From Pandoraea anapnoica (lineage in GTDB: Bacteria > Pseudomonadota > Gammaproteobacteria > Burkholderiales > Burkholderiaceae): a stretch of DNA of 64,000 bases. The first letter of the stretch is position 1; every line of letters begins with the position of its first letter. This document shows, in pieces, positions 25,699 through 33,582 of this stretch. The DNA lies in the NCBI RefSeq assembly GCF_902459765.1, contig NZ_CABPSP010000019.1:1-64000 (forward strand), in the 5' to 3' direction. The translations under genes were made by a program, and so were the position numbers. The notes beneath the pieces were generated by a model that worked only from the letters and a program-made list of their open reading frames with translations, ran no database searches and was not told the DNA's origin.

Positions 25699-25725
25699 TA
25701 ATGAGAATCCCTATCAATCTCATTA
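25699..25725. promoter_or_regulatory. Candidate Fur box upstream of the siderophore receptor gene
   Basis: TAATGAGA (25699-25706) and TCTCATTA (25718-25725) form a perfect inverted repeat around 11 bases containing CCTATCAA. The whole resembles the 19-bp GATAATGATAATCATTATC Fur consensus. It lies about 75 bases upstream of a TonB-dependent siderophore receptor, where iron-Fur repression is expected. Confidence 0.65.
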
Positions 25726-25798
25726 ACAAAAACTACTAAACCGTGCGTTACCTGGCCTGCGAAGTGTCCGAAGGTGGCGCCGCAGCTGGAACACACGT

Positions 25799-28054
25799 AT
25801 GTCTACCGCCTTTCAGACGCGCGAGCGTCTGCTCGCCGTCGCCTGCGCCCTGGTCGTCGCTGGCAGCTTCGCCACCCAATCCGCCCACGCTCAAACGCCC
25901 GCCAACGCCGCCGATGCCGCGCCGCAAGCCGCTGGCTCGACCAACGCCCCGGCCGTCGCGCTGCCCACGACGCAGGTCAACGACAGCGCCGTGCCGTCGG
26001 CCATGCAGACGAAGACGCTGCCGTCGTACAAGTTCGTCGCCCCGCTGCGCGATACGCCGCGCTCGATCACTGTCATTCCCGAAGAACTGATCAAGCAGAC
26101 GAACGCCACGACCTTCGCCGACGCGCTCAAGACCGTGCCCGGCATCACGTTCCTCGGTGGCGACGCTGCGGCGAACCCGTCCGCCGACCGTCCGGTCATT
26201 CGCGGCTTCGAATCGCGTAACTCGATCTTCGTGGACGGCATGCGCGACTCCGGTGTGCAGAATCGCGAAACGTTCGACATCGAGAACATCAGCGTCATCA
26301 AGGGCCCGGACTCGGTCTATGCCGGACGTGGCGCCGTGGGCGGCAGCATCGACATCACCACGAAGACGCCGCGACTGGAAGATTTCACCAACGCAAGCTT
26401 CGGTCTCGGGACCAACAGCTACAAGCGTCTGACGTTAGACGTGAACCGCCAGGTGAACGATCAAACCGCTGTGCGCCTGAACATGATGGGTCACGATGCC
26501 GATCAGGCCGGTCGCAACAACGTCTACAGCAAGCGCTGGGGTATCGCACCGTCGGTGGCGTTCGGCTTGAACAGCCCGACGACCGTCACGATCAGCTACT
26601 ACCACCTGAATTCGTACGACATGCCGGACTTCAGCGCACCGTTCCGCTCAGCGGGCGGCACACCTGACGGCGGCTTCCAGCGCAACCAGTTTTATGGCCT
26701 GAACAATCGCGATTACCGTCGTGGCCAGACGGACACCGGCGAAATCAAGGTCGAACACCGCATCAACGACACGTGGAAAATCAAGAACACCACGATGGTC
26801 GGCCGTTCGACGCTCGATTACGTCGCCACGAACCCGCAATTCCAGTCGGCCACGTCGAACATCATCTCGCTGCAAGCCAAGAGCGGTAAGTACGCCACCA
26901 ACAGCATCGCCAACCAGACGGAACTGACCGGCAAGGCCACGCTGTTCGGCTTCGAGCACACGCTCACGACAGGTCTGGAATTCAGCAACGAGCAAAGCCG
27001 CTACGAGGGCTATCTCGTCGCAGACAGCGCCGGCAACAACATCCGCTCGGGCGGTCCGTGCTCGATCGCGTACAACTGCACGACCATCGGCAACTGGAAC
27101 CTGGACAATCCGTGGACCGGCAGCCTCACGCTCAACGGCGACAAGGCCTTCCCGGGTGCGGCCACCAACACGCGCACGAACACCGCTTCGGCTTATCTGT
27201 TCGACAGCGTGAAGCTCTCCGACCGCTGGCTGCTCAACGCCGGTGCGCGCTTCGACCGCTTCGACGTGAGCGCCGTACAAGCGGGTGCACCTGACCTGAA
27301 CAACACCTCGAACCTGTTCAGCTTCCAGCTGGGTGTGGTCTACAAGTTGCTGCCGTCGTTGAGCCTGTATGCGTCGTATGGCACGTCGGCCAACCCGCCG
27401 GGCGCGAACAGCGGTCTGGGCGGCGGTACCGATCAGATCACCGCGACCAACAACAACCTCTCGCCCGAGCGCAGCCGCAACATCGAAGTCGGTGCGAAGT
27501 GGGACGTGATCGACCAGCGCCTGTCGCTGACCGCAGCCCTGTTCCAGACGGACAAGACGAACGCTCGCGTCTCCGACGGGCTTGGCGGCACGATCAACGC
27601 CGGTAGCCAGCGCGTGCGCGGTGCAGAACTCGGCTGGGCAGGTAATCTGACGAACCACTGGCGCGTGTTCGGCGGCTACTCGTACCTGAACGCGATCACG
27701 ACCGACGCCGGTCCGGCCGCTGCGCCGGGCTCGAACGGTCTGCCGATGGTGATGGTGCCCAAGCACAACCTGACGCTGTGGACCGACTACGAAGTGATGC
27801 CGAAGCTCACACTGGGCGCGGGCATGACGCTCTCGAGCCTGACCTACGCATCGGTGTCGTCGACCGTTCGCAAGTGGACGCCGGGCTATGCCCGCTTCGA
27901 CGCGGTCGCCACCTACCGCGTGTCGCGCTCGGTGGATCTGCAACTGAACGTGCAGAACATCTTCGACAAGAAGTACTACGCCAGCGCGTACCCGATCTAC
28001 GCCACGTGGGCACCGGGCCGTACCGCCATGCTGACGCTGAACTTCCATCAGTAA
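25799..28054 (+). CDS. TonB-dependent catecholate siderophore receptor (Fiu-like)
   Basis: Outer-membrane receptor of 751 residues. A signal peptide ending in SAHAQ (about residue 32) is followed by a plug domain (about 65-175: RDTPRSITVIPEELIKQT, PVIRGFESRNSIFVDGMRD, IEVIKGP-type ISVIKGPDSVYAGRGAVGGSIDI) and a 22-strand barrel ending in LTLNFHQ with a terminal aromatic region. Overall layout and length resemble Fiu, a receptor for monomeric catechol-iron complexes. A Fur-like site lies upstream and two hairpins follow. No siderophore synthesis genes are nearby, so it may take up xenosiderophores. Ligand assignment is inference. Confidence 0.88.
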   Translation: MSTAFQTRERLLAVACALVVAGSFATQSAHAQTPANAADAAPQAAGSTNAPAVALPTTQVNDSAVPSAMQTKTLPSYKFVAPLRDTPRSITVIPEELIKQTNATTFADALKTVPGITFLGGDAAANPSADRPVIRGFESRNSIFVDGMRDSGVQNRETFDIENISVIKGPDSVYAGRGAVGGSIDITTKTPRLEDFTNASFGLGTNSYKRLTLDVNRQVNDQTAVRLNMMGHDADQAGRNNVYSKRWGIAPSVAFGLNSPTTVTISYYHLNSYDMPDFSAPFRSAGGTPDGGFQRNQFYGLNNRDYRRGQTDTGEIKVEHRINDTWKIKNTTMVGRSTLDYVATNPQFQSATSNIISLQAKSGKYATNSIANQTELTGKATLFGFEHTLTTGLEFSNEQSRYEGYLVADSAGNNIRSGGPCSIAYNCTTIGNWNLDNPWTGSLTLNGDKAFPGAATNTRTNTASAYLFDSVKLSDRWLLNAGARFDRFDVSAVQAGAPDLNNTSNLFSFQLGVVYKLLPSLSLYASYGTSANPPGANSGLGGGTDQITATNNNLSPERSRNIEVGAKWDVIDQRLSLTAALFQTDKTNARVSDGLGGTINAGSQRVRGAELGWAGNLTNHWRVFGGYSYLNAITTDAGPAAAPGSNGLPMVMVPKHNLTLWTDYEVMPKLTLGAGMTLSSLTYASVSSTVRKWTPGYARFDAVATYRVSRSVDLQLNVQNIFDKKYYASAYPIYATWAPGRTAMLTLNFHQ

Positions 28055-28064
28055 TCGTGTTGTC

Positions 28065-28128
28065 GTCAGCCCGCTCACTCCGTCGATCGGGCTGACACGG
28101 GAAATCCGGCGACTACCGCCGGGTTTCC
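28065..28128 (+). terminator. Two hairpins after the siderophore receptor gene
   Basis: GTCAGCCCG (28065-28073) pairs perfectly with CGGGCTGAC (28088-28096). Immediately after, GGAAATCCGGCG (28100-28111) pairs with CGCCGGGTTTCC (28117-28128) with one wobble and a five-base loop. The U-tract is weak, but the position just after the stop codon supports termination or mRNA 3' protection. The remaining 250 bases to the next gene show no coding content. Confidence 0.6.
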
Positions 28129-28377
28129 TGCAAATTCCCCCGCCTTCTTTCTCCTCCCCCGCTGCATCTCACCCGTCCGGCCTCGATTCGTCGTTACAGC
28201 GAAGCCTGATTTCAAACACTCGATTCACATCGTCCGTTTCATTGTGTGCCCCCAGTCTGCGTGACATGATGACGCCGCGCTGTAGACGGGATGCCATCCG
28301 AGTGTCCTCGCACCGCATGAAAACAATCAGAAGACGTTCGCCATAACGCAGTTTGCCTATTCGTACGGGGGTTCGAG

Positions 28378-29511
28378 ATGGCAAATCGGGGAGTCGCTGT
28401 CACCGCGTGTGCCAATGCCGCGCGGTCGTTCGTTATCGTTGTCGCCATCGCCGCGCTCGCGGGATGTTCTGCAACGCAAATCCGCAAGAAGGACACGCTG
28501 CAAGACGCCGCCAACGGGTTCGACGGTGCCGTCAAAGCATCGGCAAGCGCGCTGGATACCGAAGTCAAGTCTCGGGCGCGCGTACGACGTGCGGAGGCTA
28601 TTGAGAATTACGTGCGCACGTTCCGGTCGAATCCGCGTGTCGATTACGACATCGACGGCAAGGACGATCTCGCGTCCTTCGCCCGATTCGTCTGTGCCGG
28701 GTCGGACAGTTTCGTGCGCGAGCGCGCGGCAATGCGTTACGCCACTGCATATTCCGGCGGCCTCAAGGACGTGCTCGCCGAAGGCGACGACTCCATCAGT
28801 GGTCAGTGGAAGCGCCTCCAGGAACTGCGCAAGCCCATCAAGACGCCTGGCGTCGTGGAGGACACGCCACCGAAGGAGGCAGTGCTCGCCTGCTCGATTC
28901 CGCTGACGGAGCAACTGCGCGGATGGAAGGGACGGCCCACGACCGACGCGAGCCGTGAATCGCTCGTCGCCGCCGTACCGGCTGCCATCGCAGCCTACAA
29001 GGCCATCGTCGCGTTGATTCAGACGGGCCTCACGGCCTACAACGACATCGAAGCGAAGCAGCGATTCGCCGACTACGTTCACAAATTCCATCCGGATTTC
29101 AAGAAGGTCATGGACCGCGACTTCGCGGCTCAGGATCTGGAGAACGCCTGGAACACGCGGCAGATCGTGGCGCTGCAACGACCGCTCGCCACGTTCCGGA
29201 AGATATTCGTCACACCCGCGCGCATCTCGCGCGACGCGGACGACATTCGCATTCGCGAACTCGGCATGCAAGTTCACGATCAACTAGCGGAGTACGACGC
29301 ACTGCACGCCAGTCAGTCGCCGGTCGTCCTGCGTCAGAAGCTGGTCGATGCCGAAGAACAGCTTGTGACGCTCGTCGACGACAAGCATGTGTCGATCTCG
29401 GATCTCGTCGCTTTCTTCAATGAGTTGAAAGACGACTTCGATAAGGCGAAGACGCAATACAGTGCGGCCGAAGCGGCCGTTCGCGCAGTGCCGGAGGCGT
29501 GGAAACAATGA
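28378..29511 (+). CDS. Hypothetical lipoprotein, coupled to a secreted protease gene
   Basis: A 377-residue protein with a type II signal sequence and lipobox (ALAGC, Cys 30). The rest is predicted mainly alpha-helical and rich in Ala, Lys, Asp and Glu. One hydrophobic patch (about residues 198-222, SLVAAVPAAIAAYKAIVALIQTG) could pack as a helix or touch the membrane. Two Cys (in RFVCAG and VLACSI) could form a periplasmic disulfide. I recognise no named family. The stop overlaps the start of a trypsin-like protease gene (ATGA), suggesting the two act together in the periplasm, for example as protease and anchor, regulator or substrate. Confidence 0.7.
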   Translation: MANRGVAVTACANAARSFVIVVAIAALAGCSATQIRKKDTLQDAANGFDGAVKASASALDTEVKSRARVRRAEAIENYVRTFRSNPRVDYDIDGKDDLASFARFVCAGSDSFVRERAAMRYATAYSGGLKDVLAEGDDSISGQWKRLQELRKPIKTPGVVEDTPPKEAVLACSIPLTEQLRGWKGRPTTDASRESLVAAVPAAIAAYKAIVALIQTGLTAYNDIEAKQRFADYVHKFHPDFKKVMDRDFAAQDLENAWNTRQIVALQRPLATFRKIFVTPARISRDADDIRIRELGMQVHDQLAEYDALHASQSPVVLRQKLVDAEEQLVTLVDDKHVSISDLVAFFNELKDDFDKAKTQYSAAEAAVRAVPEAWKQ

Positions 29512-30728
29512 ACCGACTCGCGCGCGTGTTCTTTGCCGGCCTCGTGACAGTTGGCGTTACGACGTCTGCCGCAGCCCAATCGGCCGACGCTGGCACACCC
29601 TCCCCGCTCGCCGCACAGATCGTGCGCGAAGCGCAATCGTCCGACGTTCAGGCCTCCCTGAAGCGCCAGGATAAGTCGCTGCAGAAGGAGCAGTACGTCC
29701 TGATGCGGGCGACGCAGACGCCGCTGGTCGCCGCGAAGGTGCAGGCCATCATTCAGGCACGGGACAACATCGCGGCATCGAACAACTTGCTGATCGGCGG
29801 CACGCCCAGTTCGGAGGAACAACTGCAGCGCCAACTGGAGACGATTCTCTCCATCATGCGTCCGGTGTATGGGTTTTGCTCAGGTGCACCGTGGGTCAAC
29901 GAACAAACGCACGACTGGTCCACATGGAAAGATGCCGTTACGGCGATCTCCAGTCCGGTCGCGGCGGTTGCCCGCAGCGTCGGTGTGATCTTTCAGTACG
30001 ACGACGCCCAGTCCACCACGCCGCGTCTCGGCCCCACTGCATTTGTCGTCGGCAAGTCGCACATCATCACCAATCGGCACGTGTTGCTCGATTACGCGTA
30101 CCCCGACAGCGATGGCGTATGGCACATGAACGACGACAAGCAAGTTCTGACGGTCTCGTTCCCGTGGGAATACTCGCAGTGTTTCTCCCGCACCACGCCG
30201 CGTGAAGTGCGTATCGTCGCCATCGAAGCCGTGGGCAAGACCGATGCAGAGAATGCCGATTTCGCCATCCTGCGCACGGAAGACAATGCGTTGCCGCCGC
30301 CCGCGCCGATGGCCGACAAGTACGATCTCTACGAAGGGCAGAAGATTGCCGTGATCGGCTATCCGTCCCGTCCGCTCAATTGCGAAGCCGCCCGGCCGGG
30401 CCAGGAATGCGCAACGCTGTCGGAAGCCCAGATCGACACGATTTTCGAATTACCCAACCATGCGGTGCCGTTTCCCGCCGAGCGGTTCGCGCCGGGAACC
30501 ACGCGCCCGGAACTCAAGGCGGACGCGGTGATGTTTTCCTACGATTCTTCGACCTGGGGCGGGAATTCCGGCTCGCCAGTAATTCGCCTGTCCGATGGCA
30601 AAATCGTCGGCCTTCACTCCGGCGGCAAGACGAAGAGCAAGGGCAAGGAGATGGAGGGGATTTACAACAACGGCCTCAAAGTCGACCGCATCCGCAAAGC
30701 GCTTGCCGAAGCGGGTGTGACTCAGTAG
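29508..30728 (+). CDS. Secreted trypsin-like serine protease
   Basis: Periplasmic or exported protein of 406 residues. A signal peptide ends near AAAQ (about residue 22), and a helical N-terminal region of about 130 residues precedes a chymotrypsin-fold domain. The catalytic triad is visible: His in HIITNRHVLL, Asp in NADFAILR and Ser in TWGGNSGSPVIRL. It lacks PDZ domains, unlike DegP/DegS. Extra Cys (FCSGAP, SQCFS, NCEAARPGQEC) suggest disulfides. The ATG at 29508 overlaps the lipoprotein gene stop; a GTG three codons earlier is possible. The stop codon abuts the convergent pirin gene stop with no gap. Substrate unknown. Confidence 0.8.
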   Translation: MNRLARVFFAGLVTVGVTTSAAAQSADAGTPSPLAAQIVREAQSSDVQASLKRQDKSLQKEQYVLMRATQTPLVAAKVQAIIQARDNIAASNNLLIGGTPSSEEQLQRQLETILSIMRPVYGFCSGAPWVNEQTHDWSTWKDAVTAISSPVAAVARSVGVIFQYDDAQSTTPRLGPTAFVVGKSHIITNRHVLLDYAYPDSDGVWHMNDDKQVLTVSFPWEYSQCFSRTTPREVRIVAIEAVGKTDAENADFAILRTEDNALPPPAPMADKYDLYEGQKIAVIGYPSRPLNCEAARPGQECATLSEAQIDTIFELPNHAVPFPAERFAPGTTRPELKADAVMFSYDSSTWGGNSGSPVIRLSDGKIVGLHSGGKTKSKGKEMEGIYNNGLKVDRIRKALAEAGVTQ

Positions 30729-31634
30729 TCACTTCCGCTCGACGCAAACGGGCGTGAGCACGCCCATCGATCCTTGCTGATAGCGGCGTGTGAGGGCGAC
30801 CAGATCGGCCTCGTCGCGTGCGGCGAAGTTGCCGCGATAGACCACGGGAGCGTCCAGCGGCTCGCCGCCAGCGAGCATCAGTCGTGCGCCGCTGCGTCCT
30901 GCCAGTTGCCATTTGCCGGGCGGCAGCAACAACGCCTGAACGCTGCCTTCCGCACGCAACGGGTGTTCGGCGACTGCCGCGTCACCCTGTGCGATCAACG
31001 CGATCCAACGGCGGCCGTCGCACGGAATGTCGAGGGTTCGAACCGCGTCGGCATGCCAGTCGAGTTGCAACAACGTCGTGCAACCGCCGTCGTTGCGCTC
31101 CACCGCATGCTCAGCCCAGCGTCCACAGATCAACGTCAGTTCAACGTCGCCCTCGCGCCAGCGCGGCATCGATCCCGCGCGCACGACCGTCTGCACAGGT
31201 GCACCGTGCGGATGCTGTCCGGCACGACTGACGACCATGCGCACGCCGCGCACTGAAGCGCACGCATTGTCCGGAACGTCTTCATGCACCGTGCCGCAAT
31301 TCGTTTCCAGCCAGAGCAGATCGCCGGGATGCAGCGTGTCGTCGCCACCGTGGGCGTGACGGCTGCGCAGCGAGGTCGTCGATTCGGGAAAGAGGTACGT
31401 CGCCACTACACACCCGGCATGCGGATGCGGCGGAATGCACGCGCCATGACGACGGAAGAGGTCGACCGACAGGAACGGGTCCGTGTGTTCGACCTGATCG
31501 AAAACACCCGCTCCCGCCGCAGCCGCACATCGGCCGGGACGGGAAACGGGAAGCACGCGCGGGATGGCGTTCGCACCGGCATGGGCGGCCGGGCGCTTGG
31601 TCAGACGCGAATGCTGGGGCGTCGGATGGGCCAT
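30729..31634 (-). CDS. Pirin family protein
   Basis: A 301-residue bicupin of the pirin family. The N-terminal cupin shows the characteristic segment DPFLSVDLFRRHGACIPPHPHAGCVVATYLF, and metal-ligand-like residues are the HPH of this segment and a later H/E pair in NCGTVHEDV. Pirins are iron-binding cupins; some have quercetinase-like dioxygenase activity or regulatory roles. The start was chosen at 31634, removing 24 low-complexity residues. It lies 43 bases after azoR on the same strand and is probably co-transcribed with it, so both may respond to quinones or electrophiles through the divergent LysR regulator. Confidence 0.8.
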   Translation of the reverse strand: MAHPTPQHSRLTKRPAAHAGANAIPRVLPVSRPGRCAAAAGAGVFDQVEHTDPFLSVDLFRRHGACIPPHPHAGCVVATYLFPESTTSLRSRHAHGGDDTLHPGDLLWLETNCGTVHEDVPDNACASVRGVRMVVSRAGQHPHGAPVQTVVRAGSMPRWREGDVELTLICGRWAEHAVERNDGGCTTLLQLDWHADAVRTLDIPCDGRRWIALIAQGDAAVAEHPLRAEGSVQALLLPPGKWQLAGRSGARLMLAGGEPLDAPVVYRGNFAARDEADLVALTRRYQQGSMGVLTPVCVERK

Positions 31635-31677
31635 GGGGGAACCTGCGCGTGCGGGAGAAGCAACAGCGATTCGACGA

Positions 31678-32277
31678 TTACAGCGCGGCGATGGCTTCGC
31701 GGGCACCGGCGAATGCGGCGGCCGCCGATTCCGGACCGCGTGCGAGGCCTTCGGCGTAGATGAACGTCACATCCGTCATGCCGAGGAAGCCGAGAATCGT
31801 CTTGAGGTACGGGGTCTGGCTGTCGGCCGGCGTGTCCTTGTAGTTGCCACCGCGCGCAAACGCCACGATCACCTTCTTGCCCTGAATCAGGCCTTCCACG
31901 GTGCCGTCTTCGCGATAACGGAAGGTCACGCGGGCACGGGAGATCCAGTCGAAGTACGCCTTGAGTTGCGTCGGCACGTGGAAGTTGTACAGCGGCACAC
32001 CGAAGACGATGGTGTCGGCGGACTGGATTTCGGCGATCAGTTCGTCGCTGCGGGCGATGATGGCCTTTTGTTCGTCCGAACGCTGGTCTTCCGGCGTGAA
32101 GAATGCGCCGATCACGGCTTCATCGAGGTGCGGCACGCCTTCGGCCAGCAGATCGCGCACGACGACCTTGGCACCCGGGTTCTTGGCGACGAGTTGGGCC
32201 ACGGTTTCGTTAGCGAGCGTGGTCGAGTTGGCGCCCTGCGAGCGGGCGGCGGAATTGATTTGCAGAATGGTGGTCAT
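31678..32277 (-). CDS. azoR: FMN-dependent NADH-azoreductase
   Basis: A 199-residue flavodoxin-fold enzyme that reduces azo dyes and quinones by two-electron transfer from NADH through FMN. The FMN-phosphate loop is [17 protein letters not shown], then [30 protein letters not shown] and FARGGNY, all typical of AzoR. GGAG lies before the ATG at 32277; the longer upstream reading crosses the promoter. A -35/-10 pair and a palindromic LysR-type site lie upstream, facing the divergent LysR gene. Quinone detoxification is the likely role. Confidence 0.95.
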   Translation of the reverse strand: MTTILQINSAARSQGANSTTLANETVAQLVAKNPGAKVVVRDLLAEGVPHLDEAVIGAFFTPEDQRSDEQKAIIARSDELIAEIQSADTIVFGVPLYNFHVPTQLKAYFDWISRARVTFRYREDGTVEGLIQGKKVIVAFARGGNYKDTPADSQTPYLKTILGFLGMTDVTFIYAEGLARGPESAAAAFAGAREAIAAL

Positions 32278-32380
32278 GTCACTGGCTCCAGAGCCGGGGG
32301 TGTTCCCGAAAGTTCGTAAATCCGTTCGCGCCAGGCTGCCCGCTTTGGGTCGCCTTGAATTGCACGTCGGCTTGGGATGA

Positions 32381-32408
32381 ATTCTAGTTACCCCCAAAAA
32401 TGAAACAA
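32381..32408 (-). promoter_or_regulatory. Sigma-70-like promoter for azoR
   Basis: On the minus strand, TTGTTT (32403-32408) and TAGAAT (32381-32386) are separated by 16 bases. Transcription would start near 32374, about 95 bases upstream of the azoR ATG. Confidence 0.55.
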
Positions 32409-32427
32409 GCCGGTAAAATCGAATTGT

Positions 32428-32447
32428 TTGTTCCCATTTTGGAACAA
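32428..32447. promoter_or_regulatory. Palindromic LysR-type operator between azoR and its regulator
   Basis: TTGTTCC-N6-GGAACAA is a perfect inverted repeat containing the T-N11-A core of LysR-type sites. It lies about 20 bp upstream of the azoR -35 and about 100 bp upstream of the divergent lysR gene. That location suits activation of azoR together with autoregulation. Confidence 0.6.
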
Positions 32448-32551
32448 TGACGAAGCGCCGCAGCATTGAGGGGCAGCACCGCCGATTTCGCTGCATCATG
32501 GCGCGACCTCGTACCGAATGACCGCGTCACAGGGCGCAAGGAGCGCGCGCG

Positions 32552-33490
32552 ATGATTGACGATCTGAATGACATGCTGATCTTCGCGGAGGTCGTGCGCT
32601 CGGGCAGCATCACGCGGGCCGGCGAGCGGCTCGATCTGCCCAAGGCGACCGTGAGTCGGCGTCTGTCGCGGCTCGAAGCGCGCCTCGGCACGAAGCTGCT
32701 CCACAAGACCACGCGCCGGCTCGAACTGACGGAAGTCGGCGAAGCGTATTACGAGCGATGCCTGCCGATTCTCGAAGAAGTGGAAGAGACGCGGGACTTC
32801 GCGTCACAGATGTCGAGCAAACCGCGCGGACGTCTGCGCATCACCGCACCGGCAGACTTCGCTACGCAATGGCTCGCCGTGCCGCTCGCGACCTTCTGTG
32901 CGGCCTTTCCCGAAATCACCGTCGACGTGGACCTGAGTTCGCGTCATGTCGATCTGATTGCCGAGCGCGTTGATGTCGCCATTCGCGCCGGTCAGCTTTC
33001 CGACTCCACCCTGGTCGCGCGTCCGCTCCTGAAGCTCACTCGTAGCCTTTACGCGAGTCCGCTTTATCTCAGCGCGACGGGACTGCCGGGCAGTCCGGAC
33101 GAGTTGGACGGCCATCGCTTCATCATCCTGCAAGGCGCACGGCGTCTGTTCAATTCCGACACGCTTCACAAGGGCCGCCAACGCGTCGACATCACCATGC
33201 ATGGGGCGATTCAGGTCAACAGCATGGGGATGGTCAAGGAGATGGCGCTCGCAGGCAGTGGCATTGCCGCGCTCACGGACATTCTGGCCGAAGACGCCCT
33301 CAAGTCCGGACGCCTCGTGAAGGTGCTGCCCGACTGGTCGCTGCCCGAGAGTTCGGTCCACCTGGTCACGCCGTCGCGACGCTTCCTGCCGCGCAAGACG
33401 CAGGCGTTCATCGAGCATATGCTCGCTGTGGCGCGGACGTGTCCGGAGGAGAATCGCGACCCGTCGGTGCCGGGGCCGTCGCAGAGTTGA
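32552..33490 (+). CDS. LysR family transcriptional regulator
   Basis: A 312-residue LTTR. The N-terminal winged helix-turn-helix (1-60) reads FAEVVRSGSITRAGERLDLPKATVSRRLSRLEARLG, and the periplasmic-binding-like effector domain spans about 90-300 (GRLRITAPADFATQWLAVPL). It belongs by eye to the large CrgA/AaeR-type group found next to oxidoreductases. It is divergent from azoR-pirin and is the likely activator of that operon. The effector (quinone, azo compound or electrophile) is inferred only from context. Confidence 0.93.
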   Translation: MIDDLNDMLIFAEVVRSGSITRAGERLDLPKATVSRRLSRLEARLGTKLLHKTTRRLELTEVGEAYYERCLPILEEVEETRDFASQMSSKPRGRLRITAPADFATQWLAVPLATFCAAFPEITVDVDLSSRHVDLIAERVDVAIRAGQLSDSTLVARPLLKLTRSLYASPLYLSATGLPGSPDELDGHRFIILQGARRLFNSDTLHKGRQRVDITMHGAIQVNSMGMVKEMALAGSGIAALTDILAEDALKSGRLVKVLPDWSLPESSVHLVTPSRRFLPRKTQAFIEHMLAVARTCPEENRDPSVPGPSQS

Positions 33491-33582
33491 TGCAGCATTG
33501 AGCGCTGCGTTGCAATCCCGCACTCAGGACGAGCGCGGGACGATCACAAGGAAGGAACGGTGAAGTGCGAACCTGCGGCCGC

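Noticed and set aside
26648-28078. 476-codon minus-strand ORF opposite the siderophore receptor gene
   Set aside because: Val/Arg-rich antisense frame of a TonB receptor; no motif.
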